Assembly: GCF_004684905.1 (NCBI RefSeq)
Contig: NZ_SRJC01000001.1
Location: 868,001 to 932,000 of the forward strand
Source of the DNA: Halobacillus salinus
GTDB lineage: Bacteria > Bacillota > Bacilli > Bacillales > Halobacillaceae
Length of the DNA: 64,000 nt
Direction: 5' to 3'
In this document: in pieces, positions 55,666 to 64,000 of the stretch
How positions within the stretch are numbered: position 1 is the stretch's first letter
Layout: each line of letters opens with the position of its first letter
Notes under the pieces: generated by a model
Databases searched by the model: none
What the model saw: only the letters and a program-made list of their open reading frames with translations
Told to the model about the DNA's origin: nothing
Program-made: the position numbers and the translations under genes

Positions 55666-57735
55666 ATGAAACGTGTATTAATTGTCGGTGCAGGAAAAGG
55701 CGGTACAGCCCTGTTGCAGTTACTAAGTGAAACAGATCGGATGAAAGTGATTGCCATAACAGACATTGATCCTGATGCGAATGGTTTTTCTCTTGCTGAG
55801 AAGCTCGGGATTGCGACAGGAGATAACTGGCGTGAATGGATACATAAAGACATTGATATTGTGATTGAAGCAACAGGAGATAATGAAGTGTTCGAAGAGA
55901 TCCGCGCTGAGCGAAAGAGAACGACGGTTTTGATTCCAGGTTCGGTAGCTTACATTACATCGGAATTATTGGAAGAGAAAGAATCCCTCGTTCAGAAGCT
56001 GAAGCAGCAGACTGATAACCAACACTTGATTTTAAATAGTATACACGACGGGATGATTGTCATTTCCGAGAACGGTCACGTTTCATTTATGAACAAAAGT
56101 GCAGAACGGATTTTAGGTAAGGAACGACATCAGATTATCGGTATGCCGGTAACCGATGTCATCCCTAGCTCAAGGCTGCCTCATTTAATACAATCTCCAC
56201 AGAAAGAAGTCAATCAGAAGCTTGAGCTTGATAATGGGAAGAAAGTGATCACAACAAGAATTCCTATGATTGGGGAAGATGGCCGCGTAATCGGTGCTTA
56301 TGCAGTCTTCAAAGATATTACGGAGGTAGTAGATTTAGCTGAAGAGATCACGGACTTGAAAGAAGTTAAGACGATGTTAGAAGCAATTATCCATTCGTCG
56401 GACGAGGCAATATCTGTCGTAGACGAAAATGGAAACGGTTTAGTAATTAACCCTGCCTATACTCGGATTACTGGACTGAAAGAGGAGGACATCGTCGGAA
56501 AGCCCGCTACTGTGGATATCTCAGAGGGAGAGAGTATGCACATGAAAGTATTGAAGACGCGAAAACCGGTTCGGGGAGTTCGATTACGAGTCGGACCATC
56601 TAAACGGGAAGTGCTGGTGAATGTAGCTCCTGTTATAGTGGATGGTGAATTGAAAGGTAGTGTCGGAGTACTTCATGATGTTTCAGAAATCCAATCTCTT
56701 ACAAGTGAACTCAAAAGAGCTAGGCAGATCATTCGGAGCTTAGAGGCTAAGTACACCTTTGATGATATTATTGGAGAATCATCCGAGATGACACTCGCCC
56801 TGGAACAAGCGAAGGTCGGGGCAAAGACACCGGCTACCGTATTACTCAGGGGTGAGTCTGGGACAGGTAAAGAATTGTTCGCTCATGCCATTCATAATGA
56901 AAGTGAGCGGCGACATAATAAGTTCATTCGTGTGAACTGTGCGGCAATTGCAGAATCCATACTAGAAAGTGAACTTTTCGGTTACGAAGATGGCGCTTTC
57001 TCTGGGGCCAAACGTGGCGGAAAAAAAGGATTCTTCGAAGAAGCGAACTACGGAAGCATTTTCTTGGATGAGATCGGAGAACTGACCTTGCCAATGCAAG
57101 CAAAGCTCCTCAGAGTCCTGCAAGAGAATGAAATACTTCGTATCGGCGGTACGAAGCCGGTGCATGTTGATGTCCGAGTAATTGCTGCGACGAATGTCAA
57201 TTTAGAAAAAGCGATCATGAAAAAAACATTTCGTGAGGATTTGTATTATCGTTTGAACCGTTTACCGATATATATTCCACCGCTCAGAGAGCGGAAAAAA
57301 GATATCGAAATGCTTTCCTATCATCTCGTAGAACGCTTGAATGAAGACTATGGTCGAAATGTGCGTACAATCGATGAGCAAGCATTGGAGAAACTGGAAT
57401 CATATGAGTGGCCGGGAAATGTCAGAGAGCTTGAAAACATCATAGGCAGGGCCATTATCTACATGGATAACCTTGATGAGACGATTCAAGCTGATCATCT
57501 TCCACAGCTACACCCCGACCCAAGTGATTCGGTCGAGCCACAAGCTACGTGGCTTGGAGAAACGTTACAACAAGCTGTCGATGATTTTGAACGGAAACTT
57601 CTAGCTGATGCTTTTCGTTCCCATCACTTTAATAAAACCCAAACAGCTAAGGCTTTAGGGATCTCAGTCCGCAATCTGTACTATAAGCTAGAAAAGTACG
57701 GTTTAGATAAAAATAGCATGCAAGATTCTTCATAG
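55666..57735 (+). CDS. bkdR: Sigma-54-dependent activator BkdR
   Basis: A 689-residue activator of the branched-chain keto-acid operon. The N-terminus has a dinucleotide-binding-like fold ([11 protein letters not shown]), then two PAS domains (about residues 120-235 and 240-350), the AAA+ domain with Walker A GESGTGKE at 396-403, and a C-terminal Fis-type helix-turn-helix ([19 protein letters not shown]). The sigma-54 contact loop reads GAFSGA (443-448), with Ser446 instead of the usual Thr. The start ATG 55666 is placed by the promoter and by GGGTGTGATG. Confidence 0.93.
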   Translation: MKRVLIVGAGKGGTALLQLLSETDRMKVIAITDIDPDANGFSLAEKLGIATGDNWREWIHKDIDIVIEATGDNEVFEEIRAERKRTTVLIPGSVAYITSELLEEKESLVQKLKQQTDNQHLILNSIHDGMIVISENGHVSFMNKSAERILGKERHQIIGMPVTDVIPSSRLPHLIQSPQKEVNQKLELDNGKKVITTRIPMIGEDGRVIGAYAVFKDITEVVDLAEEITDLKEVKTMLEAIIHSSDEAISVVDENGNGLVINPAYTRITGLKEEDIVGKPATVDISEGESMHMKVLKTRKPVRGVRLRVGPSKREVLVNVAPVIVDGELKGSVGVLHDVSEIQSLTSELKRARQIIRSLEAKYTFDDIIGESSEMTLALEQAKVGAKTPATVLLRGESGTGKELFAHAIHNESERRHNKFIRVNCAAIAESILESELFGYEDGAFSGAKRGGKKGFFEEANYGSIFLDEIGELTLPMQAKLLRVLQENEILRIGGTKPVHVDVRVIAATNVNLEKAIMKKTFREDLYYRLNRLPIYIPPLRERKKDIEMLSYHLVERLNEDYGRNVRTIDEQALEKLESYEWPGNVRELENIIGRAIIYMDNLDETIQADHLPQLHPDPSDSVEPQATWLGETLQQAVDDFERKLLADAFRSHHFNKTQTAKALGISVRNLYYKLEKYGLDKNSMQDSS

Positions 57736-57833
57736 TTGCAAGAGCTTGCATGATTTTGAATATCAAAATGATAGGGTTTTCAATTATTCGACAGTTGGCA
57801 CAATGACAACTGGTTAGCTAGAGAGGTGACAAC

Positions 57834-58733
57834 ATGAAAACATTAGATGAACTCGTCCAGGGCGTTGATCGAACAAATGTAAAGACGGTTTCCGTTGCTC
57901 AAGCAGCAGATGAAGAAGTCTTGAAAGCAGTACAACGTGCTCTGGAAAAAGAACTAGCGCATTTTCTTCTCGTTGGTGAGCGGGATCAGATAGAAGAAAT
58001 AGCGAAAAACATCTCATTAAGTTTAGAGCATCCAGGAATTGAGGTAGTAGACTGTGATGCATCTCAATCAGCTCAAGAGGCAGTGAAGGCTGTACATGAA
58101 AACAAGGCTCATGTCGTAATGAAGGGAAACTTGGATACGAAGAGTTTACTGAAAGCTGTTCTTGATAAGCAATATGGATTGCGAGGTAAAGGGGTGCTCT
58201 CACACGTCGCCTTGTTCGAAGTACCTAGTCAGGATCGATTGATCTTCCTGACAGACTCAGCAATGAATATTGCGCCATCATTGGAAGAAAAAGTCCATAT
58301 CTTAAATAACGCAGTAGATGTTGCTCGACAGGCGGGTTGGAGTGAACCTAAAGTAGCCCCAATAGCTGCAGTAGAAGTGGTCAACCCTTCTATGCCGGCA
58401 ACCCAGGATGCTGCTCTGTTGACTCAAATGAATCGACGGGGACAAATCAAGAATTGTCTTGTGGACGGTCCACTAGCATTTGATAATGCGGTGAACCGTA
58501 AGGCTGCCGAGCAAAAAGGAATTAATTCAGAGGTAGCTGGTAATGCTGACATTCTTCTCGTTCCGACGATTGAAGTTGCCAATGCATTATATAAATCATT
58601 CATGTACTTTGCAGGTGCCAAAGTGGCAGCTGTGATCAGTGGGGCAAAAGCTCCGATCGTGCTCACTTCACGTGCCGATACAGCAGAAAGCAAAGTGTAC
58701 TCATTAGCTCTTGCATTACAATCAAGTAAGTAA
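57834..58733 (+). CDS. ptb: Phosphate butyryltransferase
   Basis: A 299-residue Pta/Ptb-family enzyme that converts branched acyl-CoA to acyl phosphate. Conserved stretches are MKGNLDTKSLLKAV and the C-terminal VISGAKAPIVLTSRAD. GAGAGGTGA precedes the ATG. First gene of the bkd operon; the 98 bp upstream hold a palindrome TGCAAG-ag-CTTGCA (57737-57750) and a partial -24 element TTGGCAC. Confidence 0.94.
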   Translation: MKTLDELVQGVDRTNVKTVSVAQAADEEVLKAVQRALEKELAHFLLVGERDQIEEIAKNISLSLEHPGIEVVDCDASQSAQEAVKAVHENKAHVVMKGNLDTKSLLKAVLDKQYGLRGKGVLSHVALFEVPSQDRLIFLTDSAMNIAPSLEEKVHILNNAVDVARQAGWSEPKVAPIAAVEVVNPSMPATQDAALLTQMNRRGQIKNCLVDGPLAFDNAVNRKAAEQKGINSEVAGNADILLVPTIEVANALYKSFMYFAGAKVAAVISGAKAPIVLTSRADTAESKVYSLALALQSSK

Positions 58734-58748
58734 TAGGAGGAATTTATA

Positions 58749-59843
58749 ATGGAAATCTTCAAGTATATGACGGAATACGACTATGAACAATTGGTGCTTT
58801 GCCAAGATGAACAATCAGGACTGAAGGCGATTATCGCGATTCATGATACGACACTGGGACCAGCGCTAGGTGGAACGCGTATGTGGACATATGAAACAGA
58901 AGGCGATGCAATCGAAGACGCTCTTCGTCTTGCGAAAGGCATGACATATAAGAACGCAGCAGCTGGTCTGAACCTTGGCGGAGGAAAAACAGTTATCATC
59001 GGAGATCCGAAAAAACATAAAAACGAGGAAATGTTCCGTGCATTTGGTCGTTATATTCAAGGGTTAAACGGTCGTTATATTACGGCTGAGGACGTAGGAA
59101 CAACGGTTCAGGACATGGACTTGATTCATGAGGAAACAGACTATGTAACAGGAATCTCCCCTGCTTTCGGTTCTTCAGGAAACCCATCACCTGTAACGGC
59201 TTATGGTGTTTACAGAGGGATGAAAGCGGCAGCGAAAGAAGGGTTCGGTTCCGATTCGTTAGAAGGTAAGACAGTAGCTGTTCAAGGTGTAGGAAACGTT
59301 GCATTCAATTTGTGCCGTCACCTTCACGAAGAAGGAGCTCACTTAGTGGTTACCGATATTAACAAAGAAGCTGTTCAACGTGCTGTTGAAGAATTCGGTG
59401 CCAAGGCAGTCGACCCTGATGATATTTATAGTGTAGATTGTGATATTTATGCTCCTTGTGCTCTAGGCGCGACCATTAACGATGACACGATTCCGCAATT
59501 GAAGGCGAAAGTGATCGCTGGTGCAGCGAACAACCAACTGAAAGATACGAAGCACGGTGATATTTTGCATGAGAAAGGCATCGTCTACACACCGGACTAT
59601 GTAATTAATGCAGGTGGCGTTATAAACGTAGCGGATGAGCTGCATGGTTACAATAAGGAACGTGCCATGAAGCGTGTAGAGACCATTTACGATAATGTAT
59701 CTCGTGTATTTGAAATCTCTCGTCGTGATGGTATTCCGACATATGAAGCTGCAGACCGTATGGCAGAGGAAAGAATTGAACGTATGCGCCGCTCCCGCAG
59801 CCAATTCCTGCAAAACGGACACCACATTCTATCTAGAAAATAA
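58749..59843 (+). CDS. bcd: Leucine dehydrogenase
   Basis: A 364-residue Glu/Leu/Phe/Val dehydrogenase converting leucine, valine and isoleucine to 2-keto acids with NAD. The catalytic lysine lies in [14 protein letters not shown]; the NAD fold shows [20 protein letters not shown] precedes the ATG, 15 bases after ptb. Confidence 0.96.
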   Translation: MEIFKYMTEYDYEQLVLCQDEQSGLKAIIAIHDTTLGPALGGTRMWTYETEGDAIEDALRLAKGMTYKNAAAGLNLGGGKTVIIGDPKKHKNEEMFRAFGRYIQGLNGRYITAEDVGTTVQDMDLIHEETDYVTGISPAFGSSGNPSPVTAYGVYRGMKAAAKEGFGSDSLEGKTVAVQGVGNVAFNLCRHLHEEGAHLVVTDINKEAVQRAVEEFGAKAVDPDDIYSVDCDIYAPCALGATINDDTIPQLKAKVIAGAANNQLKDTKHGDILHEKGIVYTPDYVINAGGVINVADELHGYNKERAMKRVETIYDNVSRVFEISRRDGIPTYEAADRMAEERIERMRRSRSQFLQNGHHILSRK

Positions 59844-59862
59844 GTAACGGAGGTCAAAGACA

Positions 59863-60948
59863 GTGCAAACCCATCGAATACTAGTCATAAATCCAGGCTC
59901 CACTTCAACTAAGATCGGCGTCTTTGACAATGAAGAAGTAGTCTTAGAAAAAACAATCCGGCATAAACCGGAGGAAGTTCATCAATTCAAACGTATCATT
60001 GATCAGTATGAATTCCGTAAGCAAGTAATCGTAGACTCCCTTGATGAAGAAGGGGTGAATATCAGTGAGCTTAGTGCCGTGTGTGGTCGCGGCGGCTTAC
60101 TGCGTCCGATTGAAGGCGGGACGTATGAAGTCAACGAAGCGATGCTTGAGGATTTGAGGAATGGGTATAACGGCGAACACGCCTCCAATCTAGGAGGAAT
60201 TATTGCGCACGAAATTGCTCGTAATTTGAACATCGGAGCTTATATTGTTGACCCTGTAGTCGTCGATGAACTTCAGGATATAGCACGAGTCTCCGGCGTA
60301 CCTGAGATTCCACGGAAAAGTATTTTCCACGCTTTGAACCAAAAAGCAGTAGCGAGAAGAGCTGCTAAAGATTTGGAGAAATCTTATCGTGACGCTCGCC
60401 TTATCGTGACACATATGGGCGGGGGAATCACAGTTGGTGCCCATGCAGATGGTCGTGTCATTGATGTGAACAATGGTTTACATGGAGATGGCCCATTCTC
60501 ACCAGAGCGCGCAGGTACGGTTCCTGCAGGAGATCTCGTTTCCATCTGCTATTCAGGGCAGTACTACCGGGATGAAGTAATGAAGAAGCTTGTCGGACAA
60601 GGTGGCCTTATGGCTTACCTTGATACGAATGATGCCCGCGAAGTGGAACAAATGGTCGAACATGGCGACCAGAAAGCAAAGCTTGTCTACGAAGCGATGG
60701 CCTACCAAATTGCTAAAGAGATAGGCAGTATGAGTGCCGTATTAGAGGGGAAAGTAGATGCAATCGCTTTGACGGGTGGTCTTGCTTACGGTAAGCGGTT
60801 TGTGGAAGAGATTCGTAAACACGTCCACTGGATTGCAGATGTCCTTGTATATCCGGGAGAGAATGAATTGGAAGCCCTGACAGAAGGAACCCTACGTGTA
60901 TTGAATAATGAGGAAGTACCTAAGCAGTATCCAAACTTTGCAGAGTAG
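59863..60948 (+). CDS. buk: Butyrate kinase
   Basis: A 361-residue ASKHA-family acyl kinase making ATP from the branched acyl phosphate produced by Ptb. Signatures are the N-terminal [12 protein letters not shown] and [17 protein letters not shown]. The start is GTG 59863 behind ACGGAGGT. With Ptb it yields ATP and branched-chain acids. Confidence 0.95.
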   Translation: MQTHRILVINPGSTSTKIGVFDNEEVVLEKTIRHKPEEVHQFKRIIDQYEFRKQVIVDSLDEEGVNISELSAVCGRGGLLRPIEGGTYEVNEAMLEDLRNGYNGEHASNLGGIIAHEIARNLNIGAYIVDPVVVDELQDIARVSGVPEIPRKSIFHALNQKAVARRAAKDLEKSYRDARLIVTHMGGGITVGAHADGRVIDVNNGLHGDGPFSPERAGTVPAGDLVSICYSGQYYRDEVMKKLVGQGGLMAYLDTNDAREVEQMVEHGDQKAKLVYEAMAYQIAKEIGSMSAVLEGKVDAIALTGGLAYGKRFVEEIRKHVHWIADVLVYPGENELEALTEGTLRVLNNEEVPKQYPNFAE

Positions 60949-60962
60949 AAAGGAGAGGTACC

Positions 60963-62384
60963 ATGGCACAGGAGTATGATTTAGTCGTCCTTGGTGGAGG
61001 GACTGGTGGTTATGTAGCTGCCATCCGCGCATCAAAACTTGGATTAAAAGTTGCATTAGTCGAAAAGAGAGAGCTTGGGGGTACGTGTCTGCACCGTGGA
61101 TGCATCCCATCTAAAGCTTTACTTCGCAGTGCGGAAGTATTTCGCCAGACGAAAGAGGCAGCAGAATATGGTGTAACAACTGAAGAACCGACCCTCAATT
61201 TTGTGAAAGTCCAAGAGCGTAAGCAGTCCATTGTGGACACGCTACATAAAGGCGTTCAAGGCTTGATGAAAAAAGGTAAAATTGATGTCTACGAAGGGTT
61301 TGGACGTATTCTTGGACCTTCCATCTTTTCCCCTACAGCTGGAACTATTTCTGTGGAGATGAACAATGGGGATGAGAATGAAATGCTCATTCCGAAGAAT
61401 GTTCTGATCGCAACAGGATCCAGTCCGAAATCACTTCCTGGATTAGAGGTTGACGGAGAGCTTGTCATGACTTCAGATGAAGCGCTCCACATGGAAGAAT
61501 TGCCTGAATCGATCATCATTGTCGGTGGGGGCGTCATCGGAATTGAGTGGGCGTCAATGCTGGCTGACTTCGGAGTAGAGGTAACCGTACTTGAATACAT
61601 GTCCGGAATTTTACCAACAGAAGATCAAGATGTATCGAAGGAAATGCTCAAGCAAGTGAAGAAGAAAGGTGTGACCGTGGTTACAGATGCCAAAGTCATG
61701 CCAGATACATTAGATAAGTCAAACGGTGTGACCATTGAAGCAGAAGTAGATGGCGAATCAGTAAAATACAAAGCAGATAAGATGCTAGTATCTGTTGGCC
61801 GTTCTGCTAATGTGACGAACATCGGACTCGAGAATACAGATATTGTAGTCGAGAATGGGTTTGTACAAACCAATGATATGTATCAAACGAAGGAAAGTCA
61901 TATCTATGCAATCGGAGACGTCATTGGTGGGATGATGCTTGCTCACGTTGCTTCTCATGAAGGTATCGTCGCAGTAGAACATATGGCTGACAAGAATCCG
62001 CATCCAATAAATGCTGATCAAGTCCCAACGTGTATCTACTCGAATCCAGAGGTGGCAAGTGTAGGTTTGACAGAGAAACAGGCTGAGGAACAAGGCTATG
62101 ATGTGAAAGTTGGCAAGTTTCCATTCCAAGCGATTGGAAAAGCTCTTGTTTATGGTGAGACAGACGGTTTCGTCAAAGTAATCGCAGACAAAGAAACGGA
62201 CGACTTGCTAGGGGTACACATGGTTGGTCCTCATGTGACAGACATGATTTCGGAGGCAGGACTAGCTAAAGTATTAGATGCCACACCATGGGAAATTGCA
62301 GAAAGCGTTCACCCACACCCAACGCTTGCGGAAGCGATCGGGGAAGCAGCAATGGCTGTTGATGGTAATCAAATTCATGGTTAA
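60963..62384 (+). CDS. lpdV: Dihydrolipoamide dehydrogenase of the branched-chain complex
   Basis: A 473-residue E3 flavoprotein. The FAD loop is GGGTGGYVAAI, the redox-active disulfide is in GGTCLHRGCIPSK, the NAD loop is GGGVIGIEWASM, and the catalytic pair lies in HPHPTLAEAIGEA. Reoxidises lipoamide of the keto-acid dehydrogenase. AGGAGAGG precedes the ATG. Confidence 0.95.
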   Translation: MAQEYDLVVLGGGTGGYVAAIRASKLGLKVALVEKRELGGTCLHRGCIPSKALLRSAEVFRQTKEAAEYGVTTEEPTLNFVKVQERKQSIVDTLHKGVQGLMKKGKIDVYEGFGRILGPSIFSPTAGTISVEMNNGDENEMLIPKNVLIATGSSPKSLPGLEVDGELVMTSDEALHMEELPESIIIVGGGVIGIEWASMLADFGVEVTVLEYMSGILPTEDQDVSKEMLKQVKKKGVTVVTDAKVMPDTLDKSNGVTIEAEVDGESVKYKADKMLVSVGRSANVTNIGLENTDIVVENGFVQTNDMYQTKESHIYAIGDVIGGMMLAHVASHEGIVAVEHMADKNPHPINADQVPTCIYSNPEVASVGLTEKQAEEQGYDVKVGKFPFQAIGKALVYGETDGFVKVIADKETDDLLGVHMVGPHVTDMISEAGLAKVLDATPWEIAESVHPHPTLAEAIGEAAMAVDGNQIHG

Positions 62385-62404
62385 AGATCAGAGGAGGGAA
62401 TCCC

Positions 62405-63397
62405 ATGGCTGAAAACCGCCATAAATCATTAGGTTTAAGTGATGATCAAGTATTAGATATGTTCCGTACGATGCTTCTTGCCAGAAAAATCGACGAACGC
62501 ATGTGGTTGTTGAACCGCGCGGGTAAAATCCCGTTTGTTATCTCATGTCAGGGCCAAGAGGCTGCACAAGTCGGTGCTTCCTATGCGCTTGATAGAGATA
62601 AGGACTATGCGCTTCCATACTATCGTGACATGGGAGTCGTGCTTTCGTTCGGAATGACTGCGAAAGATTTGATGCTTTCAGGTTTCGCTAAAGCGGAAGA
62701 TCCAAACTCCGGCGGACGTCAGATGCCAGGTCACTTTGGTCAGAAGAAAAACCGTATCGTAACGGGTTCTTCTCCTGTTACAACACAAGTGCCCCACGCT
62801 GTCGGTATTGCGCTTGCTGGAAAAATGGAAAAGAAAGATTTCGTTTCTATCGTAACCTTTGGAGAAGGTTCTTCTAACCAAGGAGATTTCCACGAAGGTG
62901 CAAACTTTGCAGGTGTTCATAAACTTCCGGTTATTTTCATGGTAGAGAACAATAAATATGCTATTTCCGTTCCAGTTGCCAAGCAGCTTGCCTGTGAAAA
63001 GGTGTCAGATCGTGCCATTGGATACGGCATGCCTGGCTATACAGTTGATGGGAATGATCCATTGGCTGTTTATGAAGCAGTTAAAGCTGCAGCTGACCGA
63101 GGTCGTGCTGGTGAGGGTCCTACGCTCATTGAAACAGTCTCGTATCGTCTGACACCTCACTCCAGTGACGATGATGATCGTACTTACCGTGAGAAGGAAG
63201 AAGTGGAAGAAGCGAAGAAGAAAGATTCGATTGTGACATTTGCTCAGTATTTGCGTGACCAAGGTATTCTGACTGAGGAAAAAGAAGAATCGATGAACAA
63301 AGAAATCGATGATCTTGTCAATGAAGCCACAGATTACGCTGAGAATGCCGCTTATGCAGAAGCAGAATCAGCTATGAAATACGTCTATGAAGAGTAA
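62405..63397 (+). CDS. bkdAA: Branched-chain 2-oxoacid dehydrogenase E1 alpha
   Basis: A 330-residue thiamine-diphosphate E1 alpha subunit. The TPP site is GEGSSNQGDFHEGANFAGVHKLPVIF in part (GEGSSNQGDF) with NNKYAISV, and the phosphorylation-loop region is YRLTPHSSDDDDR. GAGGAGGG precedes the ATG. Decarboxylates branched 2-keto acids, giving primers for iso/anteiso fatty acids. Confidence 0.95.
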   Translation: MAENRHKSLGLSDDQVLDMFRTMLLARKIDERMWLLNRAGKIPFVISCQGQEAAQVGASYALDRDKDYALPYYRDMGVVLSFGMTAKDLMLSGFAKAEDPNSGGRQMPGHFGQKKNRIVTGSSPVTTQVPHAVGIALAGKMEKKDFVSIVTFGEGSSNQGDFHEGANFAGVHKLPVIFMVENNKYAISVPVAKQLACEKVSDRAIGYGMPGYTVDGNDPLAVYEAVKAAADRGRAGEGPTLIETVSYRLTPHSSDDDDRTYREKEEVEEAKKKDSIVTFAQYLRDQGILTEEKEESMNKEIDDLVNEATDYAENAAYAEAESAMKYVYEE

Positions 63398-63412
63398 GGA
63401 GGGGGAATAAAG

Positions 63413-64000
63413 ATGCCAGTTTTATCTTATATTCAAGCAGTAACTCAAGCATTAAGAGAAGAAATGCAGCGCGATGAGAAGGTGTTCGTACTAGGGGAAG
63501 ACGTAGGTAAGCGTGGCGGTGTATTCCGTGCGACCGATGGCTTATATGATGAATTTGGTGAAGATCGTGTCCTAGACACACCTCTAGCTGAATCTGCCAT
63601 TGCAGGTGTCGGTATCGGCGCTGCCATGTACGGCATGCGTCCTGTTGCAGAAATGCAGTTTGCCGATTTTATTATGCCGGCTGTCAACCAGATTGTATCA
63701 GAAGCGGCAAAAATCCGTTACCGTTCCAATAACGATTGGCAGGCTCCGATTACGATTCGTGCACCATACGGTGGGGGAGTTCACGGTGCTTTGTATCACT
63801 CCCAATCTGTAGAGGCTTTATTTGCCAACCAGCCAGGACTTAAGATTGTCATGCCTTCCACTCCTTACGATGTGAAAGGACTACTTAAAGCTTCCATCCG
63901 TGATAACGACCCGGTTCTATTCTTTGAACACAAGCGTGCCTACCGCTTGATTAAAGGTGAGGTTCCAGATGAGGATTATACACTTCCGATCGGGAAGGCC
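63413..64000 (+). CDS. bkdAB: Branched-chain 2-oxoacid dehydrogenase E1 beta, 3' end beyond window
   Basis: The first 196 codons of E1 beta, open to the window end. It shows [29 protein letters not shown] and the [15 protein letters not shown] stretch near the active site. AAGGAGGGGG precedes the ATG, 15 bases after bkdAA. The E2 gene bkdB is expected next, outside the window. Confidence 0.95.
   Translation, partial: MPVLSYIQAVTQALREEMQRDEKVFVLGEDVGKRGGVFRATDGLYDEFGEDRVLDTPLAESAIAGVGIGAAMYGMRPVAEMQFADFIMPAVNQIVSEAAKIRYRSNNDWQAPITIRAPYGGGVHGALYHSQSVEALFANQPGLKIVMPSTPYDVKGLLKASIRDNDPVLFFEHKRAYRLIKGEVPDEDYTLPIGKA

Overview
The window is a contiguous piece of chromosome from an endospore-forming member of the Bacillaceae. 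Gene order follows the Bacillus subtilis chromosome closely: yqgQ-glcK-yqgS, yqgX-yqgY-mgsR, comG, yqhG/yqhH, gcvT-gcvPA-gcvPB, mntR, aroQ-yqhT-efp, spoIIIAA-AH, accBC, nusB-folD-xseAB-ispA, dxs, ahrC-recN-spoIVB-spo0A, then bkdR and the bkd operon. Ribosome binding sites are purine-rich, starts are mixed ATG/GTG/TTG, and many proteins are acidic. An OLE RNA with its OapA partner lies between ispA and dxs. That pair is known from halophilic, alkaliphilic or otherwise extremophilic Bacillota, so a moderately halophilic or alkaliphilic genus of the Halobacillus/Pontibacillus/Alkalihalobacillus kind is likely. I saw no IS element, prophage, CRISPR array, tRNA or rRNA.

Layout. 1-9.2 kb: an unrecognised partial gene, a GerA-family germination protein, glucokinase, a lipoteichoic-acid-synthase family enzyme, a FetAB-type metal exporter, a glyoxalase-II-like hydrolase, small membrane proteins and the stress regulator MgsR with a sigma-B-like promoter. 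9.2-14 kb: the seven-gene comG DNA-uptake pseudopilus operon (minus strand), facing shikimate kinase and YqzE. 14-21 kb: a SNF2 helicase/YqhG pair, then a tandem glycine riboswitch controlling the glycine cleavage genes. 21-30 kb: an orphan OppB-like permease, a rhodanese, a B12-dependent ribonucleotide reductase behind two NrdR boxes, MntR, a patatin-like lipase, dehydroquinase, Xaa-Pro peptidase and EF-P. 30-38 kb: the spoIIIA sporulation channel operon and the biotin/acetyl-CoA carboxylase genes. 38-46 kb: nusB, folD, exonuclease VII, the isoprenoid genes ispA and dxs with OLE RNA and OapA between them, then tlyA. 46-50.7 kb: ahrC, recN, spoIVB and spo0A, the last behind four Spo0A boxes. 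50.7-55.6 kb: a small unknown gene, aspartokinase, and a minus-strand group of yqzF, a cNMP/CBS/DUF294 signalling protein and a DEDDh exonuclease. 55.6-64 kb: the regulator BkdR and the branched-chain keto-acid operon ptb-bcd-buk-lpdV-bkdAA-bkdAB, cut by the window end.

How it works together. Many genes serve sporulation and competence: spo0A, spoIVB, spoIIIA, the GerA-family gene and comG. Others are housekeeping lipid, isoprenoid, one-carbon and amino-acid genes. The most unusual element is the OLE RNA/OapA ribonucleoprotein locus embedded in the ispA-dxs operon. Other differences from the B. subtilis order are nrdJ where lipM is expected, an orphan oppB, no yqhV, and the inserted fetAB and DUF294/exonuclease modules.
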